Origin: UBA7446 sp964014735
GTDB taxonomy: Bacteria > Bacteroidota > Bacteroidia > Flavobacteriales > Flavobacteriaceae
DNA length: 64,000 nucleotides
Assembly: GCA_964014735.1 (NCBI GenBank)
Contig: CAXHBH010000003.1
Span: forward strand, 1 to 64,000
Reading direction: 5' to 3'
The translations under genes and the position numbers were made by a program. Under the pieces are notes generated by a model. It was not told the DNA's origin, did not search any database, and saw only the letters and a list, made by a program, of their open reading frames with translations. Every line of letters begins with the position of its first letter. The stretch's first letter is position 1. Shown here one piece after another: positions 9,307 through 17,597 of the stretch.

Positions 9307-10248
9307 ATGAAGCAATCTACCAAAGAACATATTATAACTTACCTTAAGGGTTTTGCGATGGGTGTTGCAGATGTGGTTCCAGGTGTTTCGGGTGGTACCA
9401 TTGCGCTTATTACGCATATCTATGAAAGACTCATAAAAGCTATTGATAAGGTTTCTCTATCACTTGTTGTTAAACTCTTTAGTCACAACAGAAAAGCAGC
9501 ATGGCAATCCATTGATGGTACATTTCTATTAACACTAATGCTTGGAATTGGAACAGCCATACTCCTTGTAAGCAGTGGTATTTCATGGCTACTAATCTCC
9601 TATTCAATACCACTATGGTCTTTTTTCTTTGGATTGATATTAGCAAGTGCTTTTGTGTTAAAAAAAAATGTGACTAAGTGGAATGGCATCGCTTTTGCTG
9701 CCACAGCGATAGGGTTTTTTATTGCTGTGGGAATAGGCCTTATTACTCCTAGTGTAGGCTCAGAGAGTTTATTGTATCTTTTTTTTTGTGGTGTTTTGGT
9801 TGTTATAGCAATGATACTCCCTGGAATTTCAGGTGCATTTATACTAATCCTGCTGGGTGCCTATGAAACGGCTTTAAACGCATTGGAAAAAATTAAGGTC
9901 CTAGATGTTGAGGGTTTTATTGTTTTTTTTGTGATGGCAGCAGGTGGATTAATAGGACTAAAAGCTTTTTCTAGAATACTGCGCTGGCTTTTCACCAAAT
10001 ACAAAAATATCATTTTGGCCACCATGACTGGCTTTTTATTAGGATCATTATACAAGGTGTGGCCGTGGAAAAAAATTACTTCATACTATACCAACATTGA
10101 TGGTATTGAAGCGCCGCTAACAACATCAATTATGTTACCTGAGTTATCCGATCCTAATGCACATGTATTACTGGCATTTATAGCATTTATAGCGGCATTA
10201 TTTTTGTTGTATTTTTTTGAAAAATTTAGCAATAAAAATCATGTCTAA
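9307..10248 (+). CDS. DUF368 membrane protein, PopT-type polyprenyl-phosphate translocase (copy 1)
   Basis: A 313-residue polytopic membrane protein of the DUF368 family. The diagnostic start MGVADVVPGVSGGTIALI and a second pseudo-symmetric motif, MILPGISGAFILILLG, mark the two inverted half-repeats. DUF368 proteins (PopT) have been shown in other bacteria to recycle undecaprenyl phosphate across the cytoplasmic membrane for wall and O-antigen synthesis. I chose the ATG at 9307; an upstream TTG at 9253 would add 18 residues that do not resemble the family. The last eight bases overlap the second copy. Confidence 0.88.
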   Translation: MKQSTKEHIITYLKGFAMGVADVVPGVSGGTIALITHIYERLIKAIDKVSLSLVVKLFSHNRKAAWQSIDGTFLLTLMLGIGTAILLVSSGISWLLISYSIPLWSFFFGLILASAFVLKKNVTKWNGIAFAATAIGFFIAVGIGLITPSVGSESLLYLFFCGVLVVIAMILPGISGAFILILLGAYETALNALEKIKVLDVEGFIVFFVMAAGGLIGLKAFSRILRWLFTKYKNIILATMTGFLLGSLYKVWPWKKITSYYTNIDGIEAPLTTSIMLPELSDPNAHVLLAFIAFIAALFLLYFFEKFSNKNHV

Positions 10249-11167
10249 TCGATCATTATCAGATTATAGCTTATTGATTCTAAAGGGGGTTGCTATGGGG
10301 ATAGCCAATAAAATACCAGGAGTTTCTGGAGGTATCGTTGCGGTTGTGACTGGCTTTTATGAAGAGCTTATTTTTTCCTTTCAAAGAATCAATTTTAAGG
10401 CGGTTTCCTTATTGTTTAGTGGTCGTTTTAAAACCTTTTGGCAGTATGTTAATGGCAAATTTTTAACAGCTTTGTTTGTGGGGATTGTATTAAGCTATTT
10501 TACTTTATCGATCTTACTTGATGCAGCGTTGACAGCCTACCCGACTCATGTATGGGCACTGTTCTTTGGTTTGGTTTTGTCATCTGCCCTAATTTTATTT
10601 CGAGACTTCAGTAATTGGAATAAAAAAAATATGATGCTCGGCATAATAGGTCTTGCCGTTGGTTTAGGCTTAAGTATTTTGTCACCATCAGACGAAAATA
10701 CCAACCTAATCTATATTTTCTTTTGTGGATACCTAAGCATTATAGGCATGACCTTACCTGGATTGTCGGGGTCATTTTTACTTATCCTTATGGGCAACTA
10801 TTCACTATTATTGGTAGATAGTGTAAATGCCTTAGGCAGATACATATTTAGTATTTTTAGTAATATTGAGTTATTGCCCCAAGACGAGACTTATGCCCTT
10901 GTGTTTACAGTATTTTTAACTGGTTCTTTGGTTGGAATCAGCACCCTTTCAGCAATAATTCACAAAATACAGCTGCGCGCTAGGGATGAATTACAAGCTG
11001 TATTAATTGGATTTGTTTTTGGGTCGCTATTTATTCTTTGGCCCCCGAATAGAATTCCTAATTTTACTCAAATTAACAGCACAACAGATACCATATTGGC
11101 TGTTTTTTGGGGCATGATAGGACTAATTATTGTATTTGCACTAGGTTATTATGAGCGAAAAAAATAA
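10241..11167 (+). CDS. DUF368 membrane protein, PopT-type polyprenyl-phosphate translocase (copy 2)
   Basis: A 308-residue paralogue of the preceding gene, with the same motif pair (MGIANKIPGVSGGIVAVV near the N-terminus and MTLPGLSGSFLLILMG in the middle) and a similar membrane topology. The ATG at 10241 overlaps the upstream stop by eight bases (ATGTCTAA), which favours translational coupling. It in turn overlaps aroE by 17 bases. The two copies are clearly divergent, so this is an old duplication. They may work as a pair or carry different polyprenyl lipids. Confidence 0.88.
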   Translation: MSNRSLSDYSLLILKGVAMGIANKIPGVSGGIVAVVTGFYEELIFSFQRINFKAVSLLFSGRFKTFWQYVNGKFLTALFVGIVLSYFTLSILLDAALTAYPTHVWALFFGLVLSSALILFRDFSNWNKKNMMLGIIGLAVGLGLSILSPSDENTNLIYIFFCGYLSIIGMTLPGLSGSFLLILMGNYSLLLVDSVNALGRYIFSIFSNIELLPQDETYALVFTVFLTGSLVGISTLSAIIHKIQLRARDELQAVLIGFVFGSLFILWPPNRIPNFTQINSTTDTILAVFWGMIGLIIVFALGYYERKK

Positions 11168-11897
11168 AATGCGTTTTGGACTTTTAGGAAGGGATATTGA
11201 CTATTCCTTCTCTAGGTCATATTTTGCCGAGAAATTTCAAAAAGAGACACTTGTTCATTGCACATATGAGAATTTTGATTTGCCCAATTTAACCCAATTT
11301 GAAACGGTTTTACGAACACCCCAACTCAAAGGGATGAACGTGACCATCCCATACAAACAAGAAGTGATGCCTTTTCTTGACGGCCTTGATGAGGTTTCAC
11401 AAGCCATTGGTGCGGTGAATACAATCGTATTTAATAAAGACGGAACAACGACTGGATATAACTCCGACTATATTGGTTTTCAAAAGAGTATAGTCCCTCT
11501 AATTACTTCTCAAATTAAAGCGGCATTGGTATTAGGCACAGGTGGATCGTCTAAGGCAGTGGTATATGCTTTACACAAAATGGGTATTGCCACCCAATAT
11601 GTCTCAAGGAAAAAAGGGATTGATAACTTGACATACGAAGAAATAACAAAAAGGATCTTAAAAGAGCATAAGTTAATTGTGAACTGTACCCCCCTAGGAA
11701 CGCATCCCAATATACTCCAAAAACCGAATCTCAATTATGATCAGATAACGAACGAACATGTTCTATTCGATTTAATTTATAATCCCACCGAAACTGCATT
11801 TATGAAGGCTGGTAGAAAAGCTGGTGCTAAGGCTGCGAACGGCAGTAATATGCTGGTTGAACAGGCAGAAGCGTCTTGGCGTTTGTGGAATATGTGA
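11151..11897 (+). CDS. aroE: Shikimate dehydrogenase
   Basis: A 248-residue NADP-dependent enzyme that reduces 3-dehydroshikimate in aromatic amino-acid synthesis. Conserved features are FSRSYFAEKF near the N-terminus (substrate binding), GMNVTIPYKQEVMPF with the catalytic lysine, GAVNT, NSDYIGF and the nucleotide loop VLGTGGSSKAVVYAL. It is slightly shorter than E. coli AroE (272 residues). It is translationally overlapped with the second DUF368 gene and closes this run of genes. Confidence 0.95.
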   Translation: MSEKNKMRFGLLGRDIDYSFSRSYFAEKFQKETLVHCTYENFDLPNLTQFETVLRTPQLKGMNVTIPYKQEVMPFLDGLDEVSQAIGAVNTIVFNKDGTTTGYNSDYIGFQKSIVPLITSQIKAALVLGTGGSSKAVVYALHKMGIATQYVSRKKGIDNLTYEEITKRILKEHKLIVNCTPLGTHPNILQKPNLNYDQITNEHVLFDLIYNPTETAFMKAGRKAGAKAANGSNMLVEQAEASWRLWNM

Positions 11898-11902
11898 TTT
11901 TT

Positions 11903-11933
11903 TTTGAGCGATATACTATAAATTGTATATTCG
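11903..11933 (+). promoter_or_regulatory. Promoter for the DUF349 gene
   Basis: TTTG (11903-11906), 19 bases, then TATATTCG (11926-11933). This matches the Bacteroidota -33/-7 arrangement with one change in the -7 box, and lies 14 bases before the ATG at 11948. Confidence 0.5.
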
Positions 11934-11947
11934 AGTTGATTTAAATC

Positions 11948-13906
11948 ATGATTATGTTGGAAGAAACCGACAACGATTTGCAAAAAGCAAACGATGAAAA
12001 CGTAAGTGAAGAAGCTTCTATCCCCAATACCAAAAAAGAAGACGATACCACTGATACACAAAGAGAGTCGAGTGAAGAAGCGGCAACAGCGAAAAAAGCC
12101 GAAAAAGACGAGTCTGTTCTCCAAAATGAGGAGAAAAAAATGGTTGTTACAATTGAAGGGATTCTAAATGATACCACGACTCAAAAGGTTCATTTAAAGA
12201 AGCAGTTCGAAACTATGGATCCTAAAGAAATGCTTGAACATTTTTCAGAGACTTTGATTAATAATCCAGTACAAAGTTTAAAAGGAACAATAGACGTATT
12301 GACCAAGGCCTTTGAAACAAAAATGTCTGCTCTTAAGGCTTCCCAAAGACAAATTTTTATAAACGAAGGAGGAAATCCAGATGCGTTTTATTTTAATCCT
12401 CAAGTACTAAAAGACTTCAATAATCTCATTCGTAGATACAAATTAGACAGAAGCACATACTATAGAAGCGTTGAAGAAAAACAACGTAAAAACCTTGAGC
12501 ATAGATTAGCGCTAATACAAGAGTTAAAAGGGCTTCTGAGTGTTGATCAAGACATTAACTTTACTTACAAACAATTTAAAAATTTACAAAGGAGCTGGAA
12601 AGAAATAGGTCAAGTCCCTCGTATGGAAGCCAACAATGTGTGGAAAACGTACCATCACCATGTGGGACGTTTTTATGATTTCTTACACTTAAATAGAGAG
12701 CTTCGTGAGTTGGACTTCAAATTTAACCTAGAGCAAAAGCTAAAAATTTGTGAACAAGCAGAGGAATTAGCGGCTATGCAGGATATTCCAAAGGCATTTC
12801 GCCGCCTACAAACACTACATAAAAAATGGAAGGATGAGCTTGGACCTGTGGACAAAGAACACAGCGAAGATGTCTGGCAGAGATTTAGTGACGCTACGAA
12901 AATTGTTCACGACAAACGAAGATACTTTGTCAAAAATCAGGAAATTATTTTTGAAGAAAACTTTGTCAAAAAGAAGGCAATTCTTTTACAAATGGAAGAA
13001 TTAATTTCTAAAGAATTCAACAATAAAACCAATATCAACAATTTTTCAAAGGCATATGATGGTTTAAGAGAATCGTTTTTTGCCATTGGCAATGTACCCG
13101 TGAAACAACGAGATGATTTATGGTCAACTTTCAAAAGAACATCAAATCAGTTTAGCAAAAAAAGAAACCGATTTTACAAATTACTAAAAAAGGAATATGC
13201 AATTAATGTTATAAAGCGCAAAGAACTAATTAAGCAAGTTGAAGTCTTAAAAGATCAAACCAATCAAAAAGAGACAACAATAAAAGTTATTTCGTTACAA
13301 AAAGAATGGAAATTAGCAGGCCCTGTAAGAAAAGAAGATTTTATAAAACTGAACGGCCAGTTCAGAGCCTTGTGTAATGAGTATTTTGAAAACAAAGATG
13401 CCAATCGCAATCGGCAAAACGAAAAGCAAAAGGAAAATCTTGAACAAAAAATGACACTTTTAGCATCACTAAAAGATATAACTTCATCTAAAGGTAAAGC
13501 CAACGAAAAAGACATTGACAACATAGTTTCAAAATGGAATACGATAGGCTACATTCCAAGAAATAAAATGAATATAAACCAAGATTTTTCAACCCTGGTT
13601 GACAAAGCTTATAAGACCATTGGTCTGTCATCATCACAAATCACACAAAAAAAATACCAAAATAAGCTGGATAATATCAAGGAAGATGATGAAAGCATAC
13701 GTAAAGAAATACAATCCTTAAATCGTCACATTGGTGAAATAAAGCAGGAAATCATTCAACTGGAAACCAACTTACAGTTTTTTGGAAAAAATCAAAATAA
13801 GAATCCTATAGTCTTAAAGGTCCATGAAGATATTGCCAAGTATCAAAAACGCTTAGCCGGATTGAAAGAAAAGAAACGATTGGTAAAATCTATAAATAAA
13901 GCCTAG
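11948..13906 (+). CDS. DUF349 multi-repeat protein
   Basis: A 652-residue charged cytoplasmic protein. The N-terminal ~80 residues are acidic and low in complexity. Then come five helical DUF349 units, each with a W-x-x-(I/L)-G-x-(V/I)-P signature: KEIGQVP, KDELGPV, FAIGNVP, KLAGPV and NTIGYIP. The C-terminal ~90 residues are a predicted coiled coil. DUF349 proteins are widespread in Bacteroidota and no biochemical role can be claimed. The stop codon overlaps that of the convergent mazG gene in the palindrome CTAG. Confidence 0.82.
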   Translation: MIMLEETDNDLQKANDENVSEEASIPNTKKEDDTTDTQRESSEEAATAKKAEKDESVLQNEEKKMVVTIEGILNDTTTQKVHLKKQFETMDPKEMLEHFSETLINNPVQSLKGTIDVLTKAFETKMSALKASQRQIFINEGGNPDAFYFNPQVLKDFNNLIRRYKLDRSTYYRSVEEKQRKNLEHRLALIQELKGLLSVDQDINFTYKQFKNLQRSWKEIGQVPRMEANNVWKTYHHHVGRFYDFLHLNRELRELDFKFNLEQKLKICEQAEELAAMQDIPKAFRRLQTLHKKWKDELGPVDKEHSEDVWQRFSDATKIVHDKRRYFVKNQEIIFEENFVKKKAILLQMEELISKEFNNKTNINNFSKAYDGLRESFFAIGNVPVKQRDDLWSTFKRTSNQFSKKRNRFYKLLKKEYAINVIKRKELIKQVEVLKDQTNQKETTIKVISLQKEWKLAGPVRKEDFIKLNGQFRALCNEYFENKDANRNRQNEKQKENLEQKMTLLASLKDITSSKGKANEKDIDNIVSKWNTIGYIPRNKMNINQDFSTLVDKAYKTIGLSSSQITQKKYQNKLDNIKEDDESIRKEIQSLNRHIGEIKQEIIQLETNLQFFGKNQNKNPIVLKVHEDIAKYQKRLAGLKEKKRLVKSINKA

Positions 13907-14685
13907 CTCTTTTCCTTTTTGGCCACTTTCCAAAGCTGCTCCCAATGATCGGGTGTTAATTCTTCAAGGGCCTTTCCTTGCTTTTTTGCTGCCTTTTCCA
14001 TGGCTTCAAAACGACTGCGAAAACGTCTATTTGTTGATGAGAGCGCATCATCGGGATTGATTTTCAAAAAACGTGCATAGTTGACTAGAGAGAAGAAAAC
14101 ATCTCCTAATTCGTCATTGATTTTTTCCTTTGTTCCATGTTTAATTTCATGATCTAATTCGATCAATTCCTCCTTGATTTTTTCTTTTATTCCATCAATG
14201 GTTTTCCAATCAAAACCAATACCTGCAGCTTTATCTTGCATGCGACTGGCCATGACCAAGCTGGGTAAGCTTTTGGGCACTCCGGACAAAACACTTTTTT
14301 TGCCCTCTTTGAGTTTGAGTTTTTCCCAATTCTTCTTTACATCTGACTCATCGTTAAGCACTACGTCCCCATAAACATGAGGATGCCTTTCAATAAGTTT
14401 TTCAGAAATACCGTTTGTCACATCAGCAATATTAAAAGCCTCTTGTTCACTCCCAATTTTAGCATAAAAAACAATATGCAACAAAAGGTCTCCTAACTCA
14501 TTTTTAACCTCATTTAAATCGCCTGACAATATCGCTTCACTTAGCTCATAGGTCTCCTCAATGGTTAGATGACGTAAAGAAGCAAAAGTCTGCTTTTTAT
14601 CCCAAGGACAATTGGTACGTAATTCGTCCATGATAGTCAACAAACGATCAAATGCCTTAAGCTGGTTGATTCGTTTGCTATCCAT
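13903..14685 (-). CDS. mazG: MazG nucleoside triphosphate pyrophosphohydrolase
   Basis: A 260-residue all-alpha NTP pyrophosphohydrolase that hydrolyses (d)NTPs to NMP and pyrophosphate, cleaning the nucleotide pool. It has two tandem MazG domains. The first contains EETYE at 43-47 and ELGD at 63-66, and the second repeats the pattern (EELIE, ELGD) around 168-195, as in E. coli MazG. It is the last gene of the ruvX-def-mazG unit. The def stop and the mazG start share one base (TAATG), so coupling is likely. Confidence 0.95.
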   Translation of the reverse strand: MDSKRINQLKAFDRLLTIMDELRTNCPWDKKQTFASLRHLTIEETYELSEAILSGDLNEVKNELGDLLLHIVFYAKIGSEQEAFNIADVTNGISEKLIERHPHVYGDVVLNDESDVKKNWEKLKLKEGKKSVLSGVPKSLPSLVMASRMQDKAAGIGFDWKTIDGIKEKIKEELIELDHEIKHGTKEKINDELGDVFFSLVNYARFLKINPDDALSSTNRRFRSRFEAMEKAAKKQGKALEELTPDHWEQLWKVAKKEKS

Positions 14686-15275
14686 TATTTAATGTTAGTT
14701 TTATCAGGAAATCGCATAAGGTAGTCTGGCTTTACATTGCCTCTTGCTATCTGTGCAAGTTTGGGCTTGAGTAATTTTTTTTTAAGAGGCCCTAATTTAT
14801 CTGTAAATAAAACGCCCTCTATGTGATCGAATTCGTGTTGTACAATACGTGCGGCCAAACCACTTATTTCTTCTTTTACTTTTTTAAATTGTTCATTGTA
14901 GTAAACAATTTCAATTGTTGAAAGCCTAGAGACATCCTCCCTAACGTCCGGAATACTGAGACACCCCTCATTGAAGGATTCTTCAAGTCCACTGTATGTA
15001 ATAATCTGTGGATTGATAAATACTCTTTTAAACACTCTTAATTGTCGTTGTTCTAAGTGATCGAGTGATTTGTCTTGTACAAATGGGCTACCATCAACAA
15101 TGAACAGTCGTAGTGACTCCCCTATTTGAGGAGCTGCAAGGCCTACACCATAAGCGGCATACATGGTTTCCCACATATCACTAATGAGTTCTTTAAGCTT
15201 CAAGTGGTGTTTTTTTACGTCAACGGCTTTCTTCTTTAATATAGGATCGCCATAGGCTATAATGGGAAGTATCAT
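14685..15275 (-). CDS. def: Peptide deformylase
   Basis: A 196-residue metalloenzyme that removes the N-formyl group from nascent proteins. All three signature motifs are present: GVGLAAPQ at 43-50, EGCLS at 103-107 (Cys is a metal ligand) and HEFDH at 147-151 (two His ligands and the catalytic Glu). It overlaps ruvX by four bases (ATGA) and mazG by one. Confidence 0.97.
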   Translation of the reverse strand: MILPIIAYGDPILKKKAVDVKKHHLKLKELISDMWETMYAAYGVGLAAPQIGESLRLFIVDGSPFVQDKSLDHLEQRQLRVFKRVFINPQIITYSGLEESFNEGCLSIPDVREDVSRLSTIEIVYYNEQFKKVKEEISGLAARIVQHEFDHIEGVLFTDKLGPLKKKLLKPKLAQIARGNVKPDYLMRFPDKTNIK

Positions 15276-15691
15276 ACGTTTTGCTGTTGATCTAAATACC
15301 CTTGCAATATAAGTGTTGCACTCAATTTATCAATAACTTCTTTTTTCTTTCGTACTTTTTTTGGAGCGCCAATCATCAAAAGCGACTGTTTTGCCATTTT
15401 AGAAGTGTATCTTTCGTCATATCGAACGACATTGATTTTAGGATGCTGAATTTTTAATTGAGTTACAACGGGCGTTATTTTAATTTCTACTGGTGAAGGT
15501 GTATTGTCCCGCTGTTTGGGTGCACCTACAATTATGTGCGTAACCTCCTCTAGGATTGTATAATTTTTTACATATGGAAGCAATTCTTTTGGCGAAACAG
15601 TATCAAGACCAAAAGCACAAGTCTGTAATGGATCTGTAACAGCGATACCACAGCGTTTTGTTCCATAATCTATTGCCATTATTCTAGCCAT
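15272..15691 (-). CDS. ruvX: Putative pre-16S rRNA nuclease / YqgF Holliday-junction resolvase
   Basis: A 139-residue RNase H-fold protein of the YqgF family. In E. coli it matures the 5' end of 16S rRNA, and it is often annotated as a Holliday-junction resolvase. The start MARIMAIDYGTKRCGIAVTD carries the first catalytic Asp, and VVRYDERYTSKMA the later acidic motif. The reading frame is open 54 bases further upstream, but the family begins at this ATG. A TATCTTTG promoter box lies only four bases before it, which supports the choice. First gene of the ruvX-def-mazG unit. Confidence 0.9.
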   Translation of the reverse strand: MARIMAIDYGTKRCGIAVTDPLQTCAFGLDTVSPKELLPYVKNYTILEEVTHIIVGAPKQRDNTPSPVEIKITPVVTQLKIQHPKINVVRYDERYTSKMAKQSLLMIGAPKKVRKKKEVIDKLSATLILQGYLDQQQNV

Positions 15692-15695
15692 ATCA

Positions 15696-15703
15696 CAAAG
15701 ATA
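15696..15703 (-). promoter_or_regulatory. -7 box four bases before ruvX (leaderless-type)
   Basis: On the minus strand TATCTTTG is followed by TGAT and then the ruvX ATG. The expected transcription start is at or next to the start codon. Confidence 0.6.
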
Positions 15704-15749
15704 AGTAATGAATTTTTGAGAATCATGGATTTGGTTTGATCTCAAAACT

Positions 15750-15757
15750 TATCTTTG
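15750..15757 (+). promoter_or_regulatory. -7 box for dapD
   Basis: TATCTTTG, a perfect TAnnTTTG match, lies 12 bases before the dapD ATG. A TTTGG is found about 16 bases further upstream. This box is divergent from the identical box of ruvX. Confidence 0.6.
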
Positions 15758-15769
15758 AAAAAAATTTAA

Positions 15770-16579
15770 ATGAGCAGAACTATTATTGAAGCCGCTTGGG
15801 AAGACCGGGCACTTTTACAAGAAGAAGAAACACAACAAGCCGTCCGTTCGGTAATTGACCAGTTAGACCAAGGAGTACTCCGAGTAGCTGAACCCACCGA
15901 AAATAGGTGGCAAGTAAATGAATGGGTTAAAAAGGCTGTAGTACTTTACTTCCCCATTCAAAAAATGGAAACTATGGAAGTTGGACCATTAGAATTTCAT
16001 GACAAAATTCCACTTAAAACAGGCTATAAAGAAAAGGGTATTCGTGTTGTGCCGCACGCCGTGGCGCGTAAAGGTGCCTATATTTCTTCTGGCACCATAT
16101 TGATGCCATCATATGTCAACATAGGTGCCTATGTAGACGAAGGTACCATGGTCGATACTTGGGCTACTGTAGGAAGCTGTGCACAAATTGGTAAAAATGT
16201 ACACCTAAGTGGTGGTGTTGGAATTGGTGGTGTTTTAGAGCCCCTTCAAGCTGCTCCCGTAATTATTGAAGATAATGCTTTTATTGGTTCTCGCTGTATC
16301 GTTGTAGAGGGTGTGCACGTAGAAACAGAAGCGGTATTAGGAGCTAACGTGGTACTAACGGGTTCTACAAAAATTATTGATGTAACTGGTAATAAGCCTA
16401 TTGAACGAAAAGGTCATGTTCCTGCAGGGTCTGTGGTTATTCCTGGTAGCTACACTAAAACATTTCTTTCTGGAGATTATCAAGTGCCTTGTGCGCTTAT
16501 CATTGGAAAAAGGAAGAAAAGTACCAACAAAAAAACCTCACTTAACGATGCGTTGAGAGAACATGATGTGGCTGTTTAA
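15770..16579 (+). CDS. dapD: 2,3,4,5-tetrahydropyridine-2,6-dicarboxylate N-succinyltransferase
   Basis: A 269-residue enzyme of the succinylase branch of lysine/diaminopimelate synthesis. It transfers succinyl from CoA to tetrahydrodipicolinate. The central region is a left-handed beta-helix built of hexapeptide repeats (YISSGTILMPSYVNIGAYV onwards, about residues 105-205), with the conserved GGVGIGGVLEP segment. The length is typical. Together with lysA at 29.5 kb it gives two steps of the same pathway in this window, although they are not linked in an operon. Confidence 0.97.
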   Translation: MSRTIIEAAWEDRALLQEEETQQAVRSVIDQLDQGVLRVAEPTENRWQVNEWVKKAVVLYFPIQKMETMEVGPLEFHDKIPLKTGYKEKGIRVVPHAVARKGAYISSGTILMPSYVNIGAYVDEGTMVDTWATVGSCAQIGKNVHLSGGVGIGGVLEPLQAAPVIIEDNAFIGSRCIVVEGVHVETEAVLGANVVLTGSTKIIDVTGNKPIERKGHVPAGSVVIPGSYTKTFLSGDYQVPCALIIGKRKKSTNKKTSLNDALREHDVAV

Positions 16580-16593
16580 GTTGTGGAAACAGC
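16571..16593. terminator. Hairpin between the converging stops of dapD and the glycosyltransferase
   Basis: GCTGTTT (16571-16577) and AAACAGC (16587-16593) form a perfect 7-bp stem over a 9-base loop that spans both stop codons. Only a weak T-run follows. It could end transcription from both sides. Confidence 0.4.
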
Positions 16594-17543
16594 TAACCCT
16601 TAATTAATACATAGTTTTTATATCCACCAAGAACTTTTCCACAAAGAAAGACTCGTTCTATCCAAACAATGAGTCGGTATTTAAACTTTTCATGTTTTGC
16701 CTTAGGACGGCCTATTGCTGTTGGACCTTTGAATCTAAGGCTATCTTCCCAGTCAAGAGAATTTATTTTTGAATTCATGACTTTAGGGTGTTGACTTTTA
16801 AACTTTAGGCAATAATCTAACCTTCCGTAGTCATATTTTTGCATATACTTTTCGTAATATGCTTTCTTCACATTTTTACCTTTATTCCAATTGTAGAAAT
16901 AAGTACATTTTTTAAACATTATTTTGGGAGGGCGCACCCAACCGTAATGATACATATTGGCCTGTAGCTTAACAACATTTAGCTTTGAAGTACCTTTTTT
17001 TTCTCGATAGCTTAATCCATCAAAATTAGGAATACGTCTAAAAGACTGTGCGTCTTTAAAAGAGTGTAAATCAACGTCATTGCGAATAATTCTAATTTCA
17101 TAAGGATACCAACAATGATCGCGAAAATAATGACCATAATCTCCATAAAAGTGATAGTAGTTAAATAAAAATCCGTCAACACTTTTATCGCCTAAATAAT
17201 GAGTACACTTTGAAACAATTTCAAAATAATCTTCCTCGTGGATAACCTCGTCACCTTGAAGATATAGCAACCAATCTCCTGTACATGCTTCTTTTGCAAT
17301 ATCAGTTTGGTGGGCGTATTCCATACCTATAGGATATTTGTTAGTATCCCATAAAGTATGAATGATCTTAAGTTTTTCACTTCCTAAGCTTCGTAATTTT
17401 TCATCAGTATCATCATCATCGTCTCCCTTGGCTAATGCAACAACAAATTCATCGACAATAGGTAAGGCAGATTGAATAGATTCAAGTATGGGGTAATAAA
17501 GTTTTGAGGTATTTCTTAAAAAAGTAAAGCCACTAATTTTCAT
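16593..17543 (-). CDS. Glycosyltransferase family 2-like protein
   Basis: A 316-residue GT-A-fold protein. It starts MKISGFTFLRN, and the nucleotide-sugar region around 90-105 reads WLLYLQGDEVIHEED, the place where GT2 enzymes carry LDADE. The GDE retains the acidic metal-binding residues, but the usual first Asp is replaced by Gln. The C-terminal 150 residues are basic and rich in Trp and Tyr, and no membrane helix is evident. It opens a small glycan island that is more AT-rich than its surroundings. The sugar and acceptor are unknown. Confidence 0.8.
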   Translation of the reverse strand: MKISGFTFLRNTSKLYYPILESIQSALPIVDEFVVALAKGDDDDDTDEKLRSLGSEKLKIIHTLWDTNKYPIGMEYAHQTDIAKEACTGDWLLYLQGDEVIHEEDYFEIVSKCTHYLGDKSVDGFLFNYYHFYGDYGHYFRDHCWYPYEIRIIRNDVDLHSFKDAQSFRRIPNFDGLSYREKKGTSKLNVVKLQANMYHYGWVRPPKIMFKKCTYFYNWNKGKNVKKAYYEKYMQKYDYGRLDYCLKFKSQHPKVMNSKINSLDWEDSLRFKGPTAIGRPKAKHEKFKYRLIVWIERVFLCGKVLGGYKNYVLIKG

Positions 17544-17548
17544 GTTTT

Positions 17549-17556
17549 CAAAAATA
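17549..17556 (-). promoter_or_regulatory. -7 box five bases before the minus-strand glycosyltransferase
   Basis: TATTTTTG then AAAAC then ATG on the minus strand. This is the leaderless-type spacing seen repeatedly in the window. Confidence 0.55.
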
Positions 17557-17585
17557 CTATTTTAATAACTTAACCTAAAATAGCG

Positions 17586-17593
17586 TAATTTTG
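17586..17593 (+). promoter_or_regulatory. -7 box four bases before the plus-strand glycosyltransferase
   Basis: TAATTTTG then CCCT then the ATG at 17598. It is divergent from the box at 17549-17556; the two boxes are 29 bases apart. Confidence 0.55.
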
Positions 17594-17597
17594 CCCT

